From positions 41,157,841 to 41,221,840 of the forward strand of contig JAJEKV010000002.1 in NCBI GenBank assembly GCA_021234155.1: 64,000 bases of DNA, given 5' to 3'. Made by a program: the position numbers and the translations under genes. Source of the stretch: Isoetes taiwanensis (taxonomy: Eukaryota; Streptophyta; Lycopodiopsida; Isoetales; Isoetaceae). The notes under the pieces were generated by a model that was not told the origin of the DNA, ran no database searches, and worked only from the letters and a program-made list of their open reading frames with translations. This document shows positions 1-12,095 of the stretch, one piece after another (position 1 is the stretch's first letter; the number at the start of each line of letters is the position of its first letter).

Positions 1-234
1 GATCTTGGCCGCGATTCCATAGCTAGTCACCGGCACTGCTGCCGGAGATGAACCCGGCGGCGCCTCCCCTGGCAAAGAGCCATTATACGGGGGCGCCGGA
101 TGATGCGAAAGCTTGTGATGCTTTCTTGCGTGGGAAAAAATAACGGTTGAGACTACGGCAGAAAGGGCTACTCCGGCGACCACTGCAGCAAAAACCCACC
201 ATTGCCACGCCTTGCCTTGCTTCGACCAGCCCAT
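1..234 (-). CDS. N-terminal part of a predicted membrane-anchored protein (runs off left edge)
   Basis: An ATG at 234 opens 78 codons without a stop to the window edge. The product begins MGWSKQGKAWQWW, then has one hydrophobic segment at about residues 13-33, a basic His-rich stretch (ARKHHKLSHHP) and a Pro/Ala/Ser-rich stem. This is the layout of a type II signal-anchored protein with the short N terminus in the cytoplasm. Some plant membrane-anchored family 9 endoglucanases have a similar N terminus (one membrane segment, basic stretch, Pro-rich stem before the catalytic domain), but the catalytic part lies outside the window, so that identity is only a guess. No decay is visible in this piece, so it could be a live gene. 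Confidence 0.5.
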   Translation of the reverse strand, partial: MGWSKQGKAWQWWVFAAVVAGVALSAVVSTVIFSHARKHHKLSHHPAPPYNGSLPGEAPPGSSPAAVPVTSYGIAAKI

Positions 235-849
235 GTCGGATCTAATAAGCCCCTACGCACGCCCGCATTCCGATTTAAACTCTTGTTCCCGTTCATGTAT
301 ACCTACGCCTGCGCTGCAAGATTATATTAAAATGTCTGTCTCTTCTTGGCCTTTCACCACAACTGCTGTGCCCTCGTACCTAAAGCCATGTGAAATGTCT
401 CCATCCTCATCCTTCAACCTGACCCTATCTCACTTTCGGATCAGGACATTTGTTGTACGATCCCTTCCGTACTGTACCCCCATGTTCGAACCTTGCCTAG
501 TCAGCTTCCTACATGGCACGTCTCACAGTTTTGTCCTCTGTGAAAATGGCCTACTTTCATGGCAAAATCCAATGGTGCATTGGTAACACCACAATTTGCC
601 AACTTTGTAGTTAATCACAATAGACAGCCAACGGATCAATATATCCTAAGGTATTGTAATTTGACCAGAAATTCCCACATGATTGGAAGCACCACATACC
701 CCCAAAAGGGTAGAAGAAGGATTCTAGGTAGTCAAACATTGAAAATACTCTTCTTCTTGTACTCTAAATTTGAATGCTTCATGGAAACAAAGGTAGGATC
801 TCTAAATTCCATTGCAAAGTGCATTATATTAACGATGATGGTGGTGTTT
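235..849. other. Upstream region of the left-edge gene, no supported gene
   Basis: This is probably the promoter side of the minus-strand gene starting at 234. It has short ORFs on the plus strand with no recognisable composition or motif. The right part, from roughly 600, may be further 5' remains of the decayed LINE that becomes recognisable at about 850. Confidence 0.3.
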
Positions 850-2311
850 GCTAGATTTTAGGGGAGGGTGTCTATTAGCTTGTGCACTTAAGCCCATAGT
901 CAAATTAACACAAGCATGAACATCTTCAAGGCTGGATAATTATAGAAGCTGCTTATCTTTTGGAGGCAAAACTCTTATTGCAAATTCACTCTTGGCTAGT
1001 TTCCATATTTATTTCTCTTCTGCTTTGGTTTGTTTATATTGAGATAGAGAAAATTATCAGGAACTTCATTTGGAATGGCTCCCACTTGGTTAATTGGAAT
1101 TCTGTGTCTAGAGCTAAGTATCTAGGAGGATTAGGCTGTAAAGATCTTCACATGCAGGCTTTAAATATATCTGGAGATCTATTATCAATAACACCAGCCC
1201 TTCCTCCCACTTTATCAGATTTTGGTTATTTTGCTCTTATCCTAATGGTCACCCTTCAATTGCTCGTATCATTCCTGACTCTTGTTTCAATGATTTACAT
1301 CCAGGGCCTAACACATCCCCTTTGATGAGAAATATTAGCATGGCTTGGAATAAGGTTTATACATATTTTAATCATGCTTCTCTTGATGATCTTAATCTGC
1401 AGATGACTATCTTTTGGACTCCAGTTCTTAAGAACCATCCTTATAAGGTTCTAGCACTGAGACACCCAAGAATATATAAGAAATGGTCAGATAAAGGTCT
1501 AACTATTATAAATAATTTTTACATCAATAATAAGCTTATGTCTTGAACTTCCTTGAGAAATATTATCCAGGGTACCTCTAGTGACAAGAAGATATATCTT
1601 CATCTCAAATCTATCCTCCCTGATACTTGGTCGAATCAGTCTGTTCCTAAAGCTACTAGCTAGAGTTTGAATGGTAAATGCATTTATAAGGTTAGTAGAA
1701 TTTACTCTATCATTAGCAGATCTGACATCCCCCCTAAAGCTATCTCGAAGTGGTCTATTTCTGAGGAGGAAGGTAAAACCCTTTTTCAGGAAGTTTGGAA
1801 TTCTTTCTGCTTCCCAAAGGTTAGCTTTTTCATTTGACTAGTTGCTCATAGGAGTATCCCTAACTTTCAAGCTATCTCAAGGGGACATAATGATATTTAT
1901 GCCCTTTGTCACTCGGGTTGTTTGTAAGATGAAAGCATTGATCATATTTTTTTCTGTCCTAAACTGGCTCCTTTTTTTTCTTGGTTTAGTGATAAATTCG
2001 GTGCTCTTTTTTCCTCTATAGTGGCTGGTAACACTATCATGTTTGTTGCCCTATGGAATATTTGGAAAGCTAGGAATAGAATGATGTATGCCAATAAGAA
2101 TTTTTCTATCTTTTCGATTAAAATGCATTTCCAGCTGGATGTTGAATCAACTGCTTCTGCTCACAAAAGGAAATTTGCTGATAAATATGATAGGAAATGG
2201 AATTCTATTGGAGTATTTAAGGGTTCGTTTGATTTATTTGTATCTAATTTAAATGTCATTTATTCTAATTATATTTTTCTTGATCATGATAGCTTATCTG
2301 AATCAATGTAA
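850..2311 (+). pseudogene. Decayed LINE ORF2, C-terminal reverse transcriptase tail and zf-RVT domain
   Basis: Conceptual translation across several frames gives the order of a plant L1-type ORF2 C terminus. An LS-GGK-LI-like block lies near 945-975. Next comes 'IIRNFIWNGSHLVNW' and 'LGGLGCKDLHMQALN' (960-1180). A zf-RVT region at about 1680-1990 reads S-W, W-FP-KVSFF, then C-x2-H and DHIFFCPK. A final 'LWNIWKARNRMMY' lies at about 2050. Several stops and frameshifts separate the pieces and no endonuclease or RT catalytic core is present, so this is a 5'-truncated dead copy. No poly(A) tail or target-site duplication could be found. Confidence 0.8.
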
Positions 2312-2374
2312 AAGAAATGGTGATGGGGATTTGGAGGAAAGTTTCATAAGGAAAGGTGAAGACATCTTAATGAT

Positions 2375-2716
2375 TTGATGGAGAGACTGAGTATGGATAA
2401 GGAATGCTTGGATAGAAAGGCAGCTTGGGTCAGATTATCCTGCAGGGAGGTAGTTCAAGTTTATTGTATGTTTGACTTCGTCTTCATGTATCACTATTAT
2501 ATGTCAGAAGGACAGTTCACAAGATATAGAGAATTGTACTACACACACAAACTCCTGGCAGATTTGTATGGATCCTTGTTGCTGCTCATTAACATCAAGA
2601 ATTTAGACTCGTCCTTTGATGAAGCTGTTGATCTGATTGTGGATCACTATACCTTTGACTCTGCAGACTCCTTTTACCCCTTCTTCAATGCTAAACTTGA
2701 TTCTCTTTTCTCATAA
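2375..2716 (+). CDS. Unrecognised 113-codon ORF downstream of the LINE tail
   Basis: An open frame of 113 codons starts at a TTG (an internal ATG follows at 2378) and ends at TAA just after 2716. The product is acidic with alternating hydrophobic stretches (for example 'LLADLYGSLLLLINIKNLD' and 'AVDLIVDHYTF') and has no motif I recognise. It immediately follows the LINE remnant on the same strand. It could be 3' sequence of that LINE or an unrelated fragment. Confidence 0.2.
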   Translation: MMERLSMDKECLDRKAAWVRLSCREVVQVYCMFDFVFMYHYYMSEGQFTRYRELYYTHKLLADLYGSLLLLINIKNLDSSFDEAVDLIVDHYTFDSADSFYPFFNAKLDSLFS

Positions 2717-2784
2717 ACTAACTCCCTTGCCTTCTTTTTTTGTTATTCTCTAAAAATCATGCCCTGCCACTAATTGCTCAACTT

Positions 2785-3560
2785 GCAAATATGGTTAATG
2801 AGGCATCGAAAATTTTAATGCAATTCGTAGTAGACTAGCAAACAAAGGGATATTAGGAGGAGATTGAGTTGTTCCCAAAAGTCAATCTTCCTTCGAATAT
2901 AATATACTACCATATACTATGCCCAAGGAAAGTGAAGATGTTAGGAGAACCCCGTCATGTTTTAAGAAATGTATTAGATTCTGTAGAATCTTACTCAATA
3001 AGAAGGAAGAGCCGAGTGTGTCGGACAAATAGATATGTTGTTTCAATCGCCGTCTATTATACGTCAATGGCATGTTTGGAAGATCCTTGCCAGAGATATT
3101 CTGTTCGTCCAATTCTATCTGGATATCCTGCTAATGCAAGACCCTTTCCATCTACACACTTTGGTGGCATGCAAGCTATGAATGATAAGCCTTCTGCAAA
3201 CATTGGTGGAATCATTCAAAATAATGTATGTAGTTCTTATATACCAATTGACATGTACAACATTGTAAGAAACACTTAAAAGTCGAGGCCTTTCACAATT
3301 GAAGATAAAGGATGGTATTGTCATCGACCTCTATTGATAAAAACCTGTATATATCTCAATTGGAACAAATTCTAAGACATTTCCCAACGAAAATCGACCT
3401 CTAAAAAAAGATATGATAATGCAGTCCCTAAATTGCATGATGTTTATTTAATGATCACGTCACTGATATCTATTTTACATCTATCCTAGAGAATAATTAC
3501 CTAGTGATTTCATAAAAACACACCGATAAAAGCATTATGATGGCTGTATAAAAAGAAAAT
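2785..3560 (+). repeat. Repeat family R, copy i, first tandem unit (internally deleted)
   Basis: This roughly 776-bp unit begins at ATGGTTAATGAGGCATCG and is followed directly by a second copy starting at about 3561, highly similar by eye over more than 550 bp. Its 3' part (about 3405-3560) reappears inverted at 41340-41485 and 54355-54505. Its 5' part reappears inverted at 53700-54340. Open frames exist on both strands and are shared by the copies (a plus-strand 'RRKS.VCRTNRYVVSIAVY' segment and a minus-strand 'NISGKDLPNMPL' segment). Neither matches a family I know, and frames are broken in other copies. It could be a non-autonomous transposon or a dispersed gene fragment. Confidence 0.75.
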
Positions 3561-4148
3561 GCAATTATGGTTAATGAGGCATCGAAAATTTTAATGCAAT
3601 TCATAGTAGACTAGCAAACAAAGGGATATTAGGAGGAGATTGAGTTGTTCCCAAAACTCAATCTTCCTTCGAATATAATATACTACCATATACTATGCCC
3701 CAAAAAAGTGAAGATGTTAGGAGAACCCTGTCGTGTCTTAAGAAATGTATCAGATTTTGTAGAATCTTACTCAATAAGAAGGAAGAGCCAAGCGTGTCGG
3801 ACAAATAGATATGTTGTTTCAATCGCCGTCTACCATACGACAATGGCATGTTTGGAAGATCTTTGCCAGAGATATTCTGTTCGTCCAATTCTATCTGGAT
3901 ATCCTGCTAATGCAAGACCCTTTCCATCTATACACTTTGGTGGCATGCAAGCAATGAATGATAAGCCTTCTGCAAACATTGGTGGGATCATTCAAAAGAA
4001 TGTATGTAGTTCTTATATACCAATTAAGATGTAGAACATTGTAAGAAACACTTAAAAGTCGAGGCCTTTCACAATTGAAGATAAAGGATGGTATTATCAT
4101 CGACCTCTATTGATAAAAACCTGCATATATCTCAATTGGAAAAAGTTC
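3561..4148 (+). repeat. Repeat family R, copy i, second unit, left part (split by element E1)
   Basis: This is the second tandem unit. It matches 2785-3370 nearly base for base and stops at the E1 insertion after AGTTC (4144-4148). The unit resumes at 17857 with the duplicated AGTTC, showing that E1 is younger than the tandem duplication. Confidence 0.8.
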
Positions 4149-5717
4149 TGTGACGTCCCCTACTCGTATACGGTGCACTCACCGTATACAACCAGGAGTT
4201 CATCCCCCATACCAGCTCCATGCTAATACAGGGCCCTCCACATGACACTGCAACCGTGTCGGGTTCCAGTGGGAAGAGTGGAAGGGTCATTGCACCCCGT
4301 CTCCCTCAGGGCCTACCTAGCTGCGGAAGCGTAAACATACATGTCAGTAGCACATACATCAACATCGTGTGACCATCTCGAGGGATGGTCCTCCACATAT
4401 CTGCATAGACAAAGATCAGCACATCACATAGGGGATCCTACCCAAGGCTCAGACTCAAAGGATGACTGACGGCTTGGGTCTCCAGAGTTCATTGCGCATG
4501 CGGTTCATGGCAATGGATTTGGCTGGTATATGAACATGGCTTAGGGTTGTCCACTCCATCCGCCCCTCCTGTGCACACTTTGCAGAGTAGGCTGAAAAGT
4601 GTTGGGACCTGACTGTAGCCCGCCGGATGCATAGCCGAAGGGGCTATTCCTGGGTCTCATCCTCCCGATTCGATGGGGCGGTAGGGATCACTCCCTCCAG
4701 AGATCTACATCTTGACTCAAGGTGACTAGAGGGCCACCGCCTTTGTATTATTCGAAACCCACCGGAAAGTGTACATCACTTCACGGGTGTTGAGCCCATG
4801 CCTTACCCGCACTCGGTGGTAAGCCATTAGACCTAGTCACAATGATCCCCGTAGGCTTTACACACCGGGGGATCGCTCAGAGTCGAACATGAACCTCCTT
4901 CTTAGCCCGGTCGGCCCCTTCACCCACAAACCGGGGGTGGCTCTTGTACACAGGCCTAATCTACAAGTGTGCTAGAGAGGCTACTCTAGGAGCATCAACT
5001 ACAAGCTTTAGAGCCTCTACCCCCTTCCCAATACAAGGAGTTCACGAAATACATCATCCAAATACATCACGGAAGAACTAAAGAACTAGATCTAATCATA
5101 GAGTTAGGTTCTTTAGTTTAGTGTTCGAATCTAAGATCTAGATAGGCTGCTATGGGCAATTTAATAGTCTAAACCCTACTCGATTCTATGACTAGAAGAC
5201 GTCTTAAGCTATTAAATTGACCAAATACCTGATCCTTGAGTGGCTCCTCCTGACCTGAGTTCAACCATCCTGGCCGAAATGAGGCGGAATTCGGGGAACC
5301 GATGGTGCAATTAAGCTTGGCCGTCGGGGGGCGGGTTTGGCTCTGGGGCAGCCAAAACCGAGCTCTAAAACCCTAAGGATCGAAAAACTAGCAAGCTAGG
5401 GTTTTCCTACCCTAAATAGACATGGGGTTTAGGCTAGGGTTTTTAATTACCCATTTTGGCATGTGGGATAATTGAAAAGGCCCCACTTGCCTTTAATGGC
5501 TAGGTGGCAAAATATGCCAACATGGAAAGGTGTGCCCACATTAATGTGCACATGTGCACATTAATAATATATGAACACTCCTAGCAAGTTGCCCCTAGGG
5601 CTACTTACCTGGCTATCCGTTGGCGTACACGTCGGTTGAGTGGCGGTAATGCGCATGATTTGGCGATGCGATTATAATGTCCCGGGACCGTTATAATCTT
5701 TGGCTTTGAACGTCACA
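4149..5717 (-). repeat. E1 3' LTR
   Basis: This 1569-bp LTR matches 16305-17856 over almost its full length by eye. The exception is the outer roughly 90 bp (about 5630-5717), where the two differ strongly although both finish in AACGTCACA. Within that part the 8-bp inverted repeat GATTATAA/TTATAATC (5670-5677, 5691-5698) replaces the arms seen in the other LTR. At the inner-strand end, GTATACGGTG and CACCGTATAC near 4165-4190 form another perfect hairpin, shared by both LTRs. Confidence 0.92.
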
Positions 5718-5730
5718 TTCTCCCCACCTT
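5718..5730 (-). promoter_or_regulatory. E1 polypurine tract
   Basis: Read on the minus strand, AAGGTGGGGAGAA abuts the 3' LTR (TGTGACG...), the expected place for the plus-strand primer of reverse transcription. Confidence 0.85.
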
Positions 5731-6586
5731 GAAATGATGCTGTCCGCAGCATCGTGGGTCTCCCCACCTTGGGATCTTCCTAACCTGCAACCTGCAATCA
5801 ACGTGATGCCTACAATATAATATTTATACATTTATCACGATTACCCTAAGGTAATTACTTTTAGAACATTATTACGTCATTATACTATGGAATACTTATC
5901 AATTCATAACACCATTAACAAGTTATTCACTATCTTAAGTTAGACAAAATTTCAACATTTCATATCTATAATTATTGTCCGAGGTACTCTTCATTCCTTG
6001 CAACACATTCCAACAAAACTTGTGTTGCAAGTCTTCGTAGCTCGACCTCCTTGCCCTCCGGAGCGCTCTACTGGCCTGCAGGTCGACACTACGTTAGTAC
6101 CGTTTTAATTATTTAATAAATTTTGGTTATATGGTGACCACCCCACCTATCTACATGAATGCATGGCTAATCTCCCGGCGTAGGAAGAGGATGAATCTTC
6201 CATAATGGCCGTGGAGGCAGCGCCCTATATATGCTTATATGCCATGCCTACACCTCTAGTTGCCCAACAGGAGGATATCCTTCTCGCGTGGGGGGCGTGA
6301 AGGATGGATTCCTCCTATCAAAGCATATATGGGGCTAAAGGTGCTTTCCCTATCAATGCATTCCTTAATGACCTCTTTTCTCTCGAGGTCGTCTCCTTCC
6401 GTGGGACAGAAGTAGACTTTCTAATCTACCTTCCACTTTCGCCCAAAGCGAAACGCTTGGGTCATGCCTACATTGACATTACACCACGCCCTAGAGATCA
6501 CCGTAGTGGTCTCATCATCGATAACAACGCATGCGACCCATACTAAGCATAGGTTGCATCGTGGATTAATCTATACAAGAATTAAT
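5731..6586. other. E1 3' non-coding region between pol and PPT
   Basis: This 0.85-kb stretch has no coding sequence in element sense. It contains short segments (GGTGACCACCCCAC near 6135, CTCATCATCG near 6510) that resemble the equivalent region of E2 (GGGGACCACCCCCC near 21325, CCCATCATCGC repeats). It is therefore a family feature and not random insertion. Confidence 0.5.
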
Positions 6587-8140
6587 CTACACAAATCGAC
6601 ATGCTGAGCCGATTTCTTCGAGATGACCTTGCCGTCCCATTGCTCCATAAACCGTGGGTGCTTGCTTTACTAAATCCTTCTTAAGTACCCACGTCGCGTC
6701 TTCCACTGGCAAGTGTTTCCACTTGACCAAGTATTGGAGGAATTCCGACCTCCTTGTCTTCTTGAAAGCTTTATCAAGAATCATTTTTGGAACTATTTCC
6801 AGCTGCTCCTCCGTCATTTCCAACAACGTTGGAGTGTCCAAGACTTCGTCTGGATTTGGAGTATGCTTCTTCAACAAACTCACGTGGAAGACCTTATGAA
6901 TCTTTAGGTGTGCTGGCAAATCCAACTTGTAGGATTGATTACCTACTCTCTTGATTATTCTGAAGGGTCCAGCCCACCTTGGAGCAAGCTTCTTGCAATT
7001 GCCAATCCTGAGCTTCGCCTGCTTCACCTTTATCTTGAGCCATACATCATCTCCAACTTTGAACTCTCTGACTATTCGATGCTTGTCGGCGATGCTTTTC
7101 TGACGACTTCTTGCTGCTAGCAGATAACCTCGAACTTCTTCCACGAGCTGCTGCATATCGGCCAACATCTGCTGCGAAACTTCTACTTTTGACACGGGGT
7201 TGTGCCAAGTGTCTGGAGTTAGGCACTGATAGCCATAATTGATCATAAATGGCGACATTTGGGACGATTCCTGCTTGGTGCTATTGTATGCAAACTCCAC
7301 CAAGTGAATAAATTCTTCCCACATACTTTGCTTATTCCAGACATAGTTTCGTAGCATGTCTTCTAAGATCCTGTTGGTCCGCTCCGTCTGGCCATCCGTC
7401 GAGGATGATCGCCGCGTGCTCATGGATAGCTTGGTCTGAATCGTCGCAAAGAGGTCTTGCCAAAAGGCACTCATGAACTTCGGATCCCCAATCGGGAGAT
7501 AATCTCCCTTGGCATGCCATGAAGCCCGAAGATCTCTTTGGTGAAGAGCTTTCTTATCCATAGTCAGATCGTGGTCTGCAAGGCACAAAATGTGCCATCT
7601 TCGACAACTTGTTTTACCACTACCATCAAGGCATCCTTGCCTCTCATTTGTTCTTGGGAGTCCCGTGATGAAGTCCATCTTTGATTACCTCCCACTTAGC
7701 GTTTGGCACCGCTAATGGCTCTAATGCCCCCAGATTTAAGCTGCTCCGCCGTCGTCTGCTGGCATAGCTGACATTCCTTGATGTAGCGAGCTATTTGCTT
7801 CTTCATTCCCGGCCAATAATAGCTGCTGCGCACTTTGAAATATGTTTTCATGAATCCCGCATGGCCAGCTATTGGGCTGTTGTGCGTGTCATGGAGGATC
7901 AACTTCCTTACACCTGATGATTCGGGTACGCACAACTTGTTCTTATGGTATAACAGGTTGCCTTCCTTCTTATAATGCTTGAAGGCCTCCCGCTCCTTAT
8001 CTGTTCTAGCCTCCTTAGAGAGGCTTGTCCATACTTCCCTGAAATCCACATCCATTGGCAAGGACTCTTCAATCTTCTTACCAAAGTCGCTGGAGAGCGT
8101 CGAAATTGCATTGCAATGCACTCTAGTTGTCAGGGGATGC
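6587..8140 (-). pseudogene. E1 integrase with C-terminal chromodomain (decayed)
   Basis: The minus strand encodes the HHCC zinc-binding part ('[14 protein letters not shown] ... ECQLCQQ', 7760-7900). The DDE core follows, with 'MDFITGLP', a degraded second Asp region ('IGDPKFMSAFWQDLF') and 'DGQTERTNR'. A chromodomain at about 6600-6780 keeps '[17 protein letters not shown]'. The Asp-Arg-Asp context of the second catalytic site is altered and frameshifts lie near 7550 and 7690, so the protein is dead. The chromodomain places the element among chromoviruses, whose chromodomains are known to direct integration to marked chromatin. The E2 copy at 22349-24106 is the better reference. Confidence 0.88.
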
Positions 8141-8692
8141 ATTAGAGGTAATTTGAGATCTCCTTTTGTCCCCATAAGAATCCTCCAATAAAATGAGTAC
8201 TCTACATCAAACTGCAATTAATGCAGCATTAACACTTCATTGCTGTCGTTTTTTCCCTATAACTTTTGATCTACTCATGAAAATGCTGCGGCGTTTGTTG
8301 CATTAGATGCAGAATGAAAAGATCTTTCAAGTGATATATGGTTATGATGTATTTCAATACAAGCCATATGTGTTAACCTTAAAAAATATGGTTTTTTGCT
8401 CTTTTCTTATATATTTACATCCCAAAAGATATAACAATGGGTTGTCATTAGAAAGATCTTGAGGAGACGAATCCATTGCCATAAATAGTGTTCGAATCGG
8501 AGTTTTTGATCAAAAGTTATAGTAGAAAAATGACACTGCAAAAGTTAGTTAGAACTGCATTAATTACTGCTGCCACATAATACTGGAATAAAATACACTC
8601 GAGCTCTTCTCTTATTGGACAGTTTAAAAAGCTGATGTGGCTTTTTAAGCATCCCTTAATGGGACAAAATGAGATCTCAAATTACCTCTAAT
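8141..8692. mobile_element. Foldback/MITE-like element inserted in E1 pol
   Basis: The ends are inverted repeats of about 32 bp (ATTAGAGGTAATTTGAGATC at 8141, its complement ending at 8692). The two halves stay partly complementary further in, giving a long imperfect hairpin centred near 8390. It is AT-rich and non-coding and sits between the RNase H and integrase parts of pol. About 20 codons present in E2 at this place are missing. A clean target-site duplication is hard to define because the palindrome runs through the junction (TA is possible). Its arms recall those of the foldback element in E2. Confidence 0.7.
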
Positions 8693-10742
8693 GACTATAT
8701 CAAAGTCATATTCTTCGAGGAACTCCATCCATCTCCGCTGCCTCAGATTAAGGTGTGGTTGCGTGAATACATATTGGAGGCTCTGATGGTCGGTATCCAA
8801 TTGGAACTTCCTTCCCAAGAGATAGTGCCTCCATATTCTTAATGCCCTGACAACCGCAAGCAATTCCTGATCGTGCGTTGGGTAGCACGTCTCGGCGTCG
8901 TTCATCTTTCTGGAATCATACGCTACCACACGCTCTTCTTGCATAAGCACTTTTTGTAGCTATCTTACTACGCATCTGTTGCTCTGAGCTTATCTTTCTC
9001 CGGGTCCGGCAAGGTCAAGGCGAGTCTGTCGTCGAGCTTCTTTCAACAATTCAAACCCCTTTTGGGCTTTCTTGTGCCAATGCTCTACCCAATCTTTCAC
9101 CTTCTGCCCCTCGTCAGTGCGTTAATCCGGGGCTGCTATCTTAGCAAAGTTCTTCCGCGAACTTCTGTAGTACCACTGCTAGGCCGAGAAAACTTCTGAC
9201 CTGCGTGCACATTCTTGGTACCGCCAGCGAATCACCGCTTCAATCTTGGCGGGGGTCCGGCCGAGATGCCTTCTCGCCGAGATCACATGACCAAGGTATT
9301 CCACCTTCTGCATTCAAGCGGCGGCACGCCGACAACTTGGCGCATAACCGGGTGCCTCCTCAACTTCTCTAGCACCCTTCTCAAGTGTTGCACGTGCTCT
9401 TCAAGGGATCTGCTATACACCAAAATGTCATCAAAGAAAACAATCACAAAGGTGTCCAGGAACTCCCTGAAGATATCGTTCATGAGCCTCATGAACGTTA
9501 TGGGGCATTTGATAAGCCGAAAGGCATCACTTTGTGAACTCATAATGCCCATACCACAGGCCTCCGAAGGCGGTCTTGTGGATATCCTCCTCCTTTATCC
9601 GTGTATCGATGATAACCTGACCTTAAGTCGATTTTGGAGAAGATCTTTGCTCCTTGAAGCTGATCCATCAAGTCGTCTGATCTTGGAAGCGCATACTTGT
9701 TCTTAATGGTGTGCTTATTCAACTGTCTATAGTCTATGCACATCCTCAAAGATCCATCCTTCTTCTTGACAAAAGAATGGGCGCTCCCAAGCGGCGAGAC
9801 ACTAGGTCTAATGAAACCTAGGTCGAAAGCGCTCTCCTCGCTATCGCTTCTTCGACTCAGGCAACTCTGGCGTTGTCATTCTATATGGAGCCTTGCTTGT
9901 TGGCTTTGTTCCCGTTCGAGTGCTATCTCGCACTCGACTCCCCTATAAGGAGGGAGCTGCTTGATCTCATCCGAAAGAGATCGTGGAACTCCGTGATCAA
10001 CTTAGCTATTTGCTTCGGCAACTTGCTGAGCATCTTGTCTTCTTTGCTTCCTTCCAATTCCGGCTCACTAATCTCAAGCTTGAAGATGTATGCCACTTGC
10101 TCACTCTTGATGCACTTGAACAGCCGTTTAGAAGACATACACTGCATGATGGGAACAACTTCTTTACCTGTGATCTCAATGATCTTGCCGTCGGGTGTTG
10201 GGAAGGTAACCTTCCGCTTTCCACAATCAATAATGGCCCCTGCTGGTCCGAGGTACTCCATACCTATGATCAAGTCGTATTTGCCGATGCCCATTACCTC
10301 TGCCCCCCATCCGGATCTTAATCCCGGCAAGTCGATGTCAAAGTTGATTCTTTTTACTGCCCGATGCCGCCTTTCTTGCTCCACTTGCTAAGACAACGGG
10401 CCTTGGCTTTGACTTTAATGGTTTCAACTTCAACATTTGAACCATTCTGGGAGATGCAAAGTTATGGCTACTTCCCGAATCTATCAAGACTATAAATGAC
10501 TTGGCCTTGGCCTTTCCCACTGTGGAAATTACTTTATACTGGCTCTCTGCTTGCTCTGTATCTATTGCGGCAAAGATATGACACTCACCACGAATGTAGT
10601 CGCGGGCCTCCTCGGCCGTCGTCGTCGGGATCAAAGTGTCCCAATCTCCCAACTCTGCTAGGCCAGCACTCATGACATATGGGCGGTTACGTCCTATGGC
10701 CTGGCTGGAAACACACGGAAGCAAAGCTACTTTTCTATGCAC
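8693..10742 (-). pseudogene. E1 protease, reverse transcriptase and RNase H (decayed)
   Basis: Pieces in several frames correspond to the E2 polyprotein. RNase H has '[20 protein letters not shown]' and '[12 protein letters not shown]' (8693-8950). RT has '[19 protein letters not shown]', '[10 protein letters not shown]' and '[12 protein letters not shown]' (9283-9749). Aspartic protease has '[14 protein letters not shown]' (10440-10500). Short indels and stops break every section, and sequence is lost between about 8950 and 9280. The protease motif is DSGSS, an accepted variant of DTG. Confidence 0.88.
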
Positions 10743-11965
10743 TCCTGTCTCTTTTCCTTGGGCATGGCTGCTTGAGAAAGGATCGCCTTTGCTTTGGAGT
10801 AGTTTGACCCTTCTGTTTGTCTTTGAAAGATACCGCTTCTTCTCCTGCTTTGCTTCCCTTGATTGCCACTATATGGGGCTCTAGCCACCCCGGCCGGCGT
10901 CCTCGGTTTGGCCCCTTCTTGCCTTGCCTTTATCTTGGTATCTGCTGCTTCATACGCCCGCTATTACGAGGTCCTGTTCCTTGCAAACTTATTGCCTTGG
11001 ACTCAAACGACGATCTTGTTCTCGGGTTTATTGCCCTTACAAACTTCGCGGATCTCCTCATTCAGACCTTCAATGTAGCTTTCCAACTGCGTGCTTCTCA
11101 CCTAACTTTGGCACATCTGACCTTAGCCTCATAAATTCCTCCGTGTATTTTTGTCTTGACTTGTTGCCTTCTTTGCAACTTTGTAGAACTTCTTTGCATC
11201 ATCTTGGACTTGTGCTCTCTTGGGGCGTAATGGCGGCAGAAGGCTTTAGCAAATTTCTTGAACACCGCAAGCATCCTGCTTAAGCCATGAGCCTTGGCAT
11301 AGCCCTTCCACCAAATCGTCTTTGCTCCCCGGGTTCGATGTTGCCACCACTGCCTTTATCCTTATCCTTCATACCATAGGCATTGCCGTGTTAAGCTCAT
11401 CTCGTCAAGCCAAACCTCTGCCTCCATGCGACCCTGTTCTCGCTTTGAGAATTGCTCGAGCTTCTGGCCTTCAAACATTTCCCAATCGCAGTCTACTTTC
11501 TTCTTGGTAGTCGAGGGTTCTTGTGTCCCTTTGTCGTCCGTCAGGGGTTCCTCGCCTTTTCGATGCGCTTTCGGACTTGGTTACGCCCTTCTTCTTCCTC
11601 GAGTCGGTCACGAATCGAGCTTGAGTCGGAGGAGTCCGAGCTGGGGACCTTCCTCTCTTGCTCCTCTTCTTGTCTCTTTACGTTCTCAGAAGCTGATGCT
11701 TTAGAAGCGGTTGGCGTTACCCACCGAACACTGCTCACAGCGTGCGGCTAGCAAGGCCTTTATCTGTTCGAGGTCCGTCCTCATTTTGCGATATTTCTTC
11801 TTACGGGGTCATTTGTCCAAATTCTTCAGCGGGTTCCTTGCCCGGGCGTGGCACAGGCGAACTCCGTTCCTCTGTAAGTTCCAGCGATTGTCGTTCTCTG
11901 GCGCTCAAGCCTCTATTTGCATACACAAGTGGTTCATATCTACATGGTTAGTTTTCCTTGCTTTC
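10640..11965 (-). pseudogene. E1 gag (decayed)
   Basis: This region precedes protease in element sense. A Ser/Glu/Arg-rich block at 11541-11738 ('SSDSSDSSSIRDRLEEEEG') parallels the Ser-rich N-terminal part of E2 Gag. The zinc knuckle position near 10740 is degraded and lacks the CCHC pattern. The start is unclear; translation resembling Gag begins no further upstream than about 11965. Confidence 0.65.
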
Positions 11966-12095
11966 TTGCATTATTTATGTTTGTTGGCATGGTTGGGGGA
12001 CACAAAATATATCAACAAAACATTTATAGTGCAAGAGAATATTATATTTATATTTTATATTACACTAATACAAAAAAAATTGCAACTACTGCTAA

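Noticed and set aside
4149-5717. Terminal TGTGACGT/ACGTCACA as a DNA transposon TIR
   Set aside because: LTRs, PBS, PPT and a 5-bp target-site duplication show an LTR retrotransposon.
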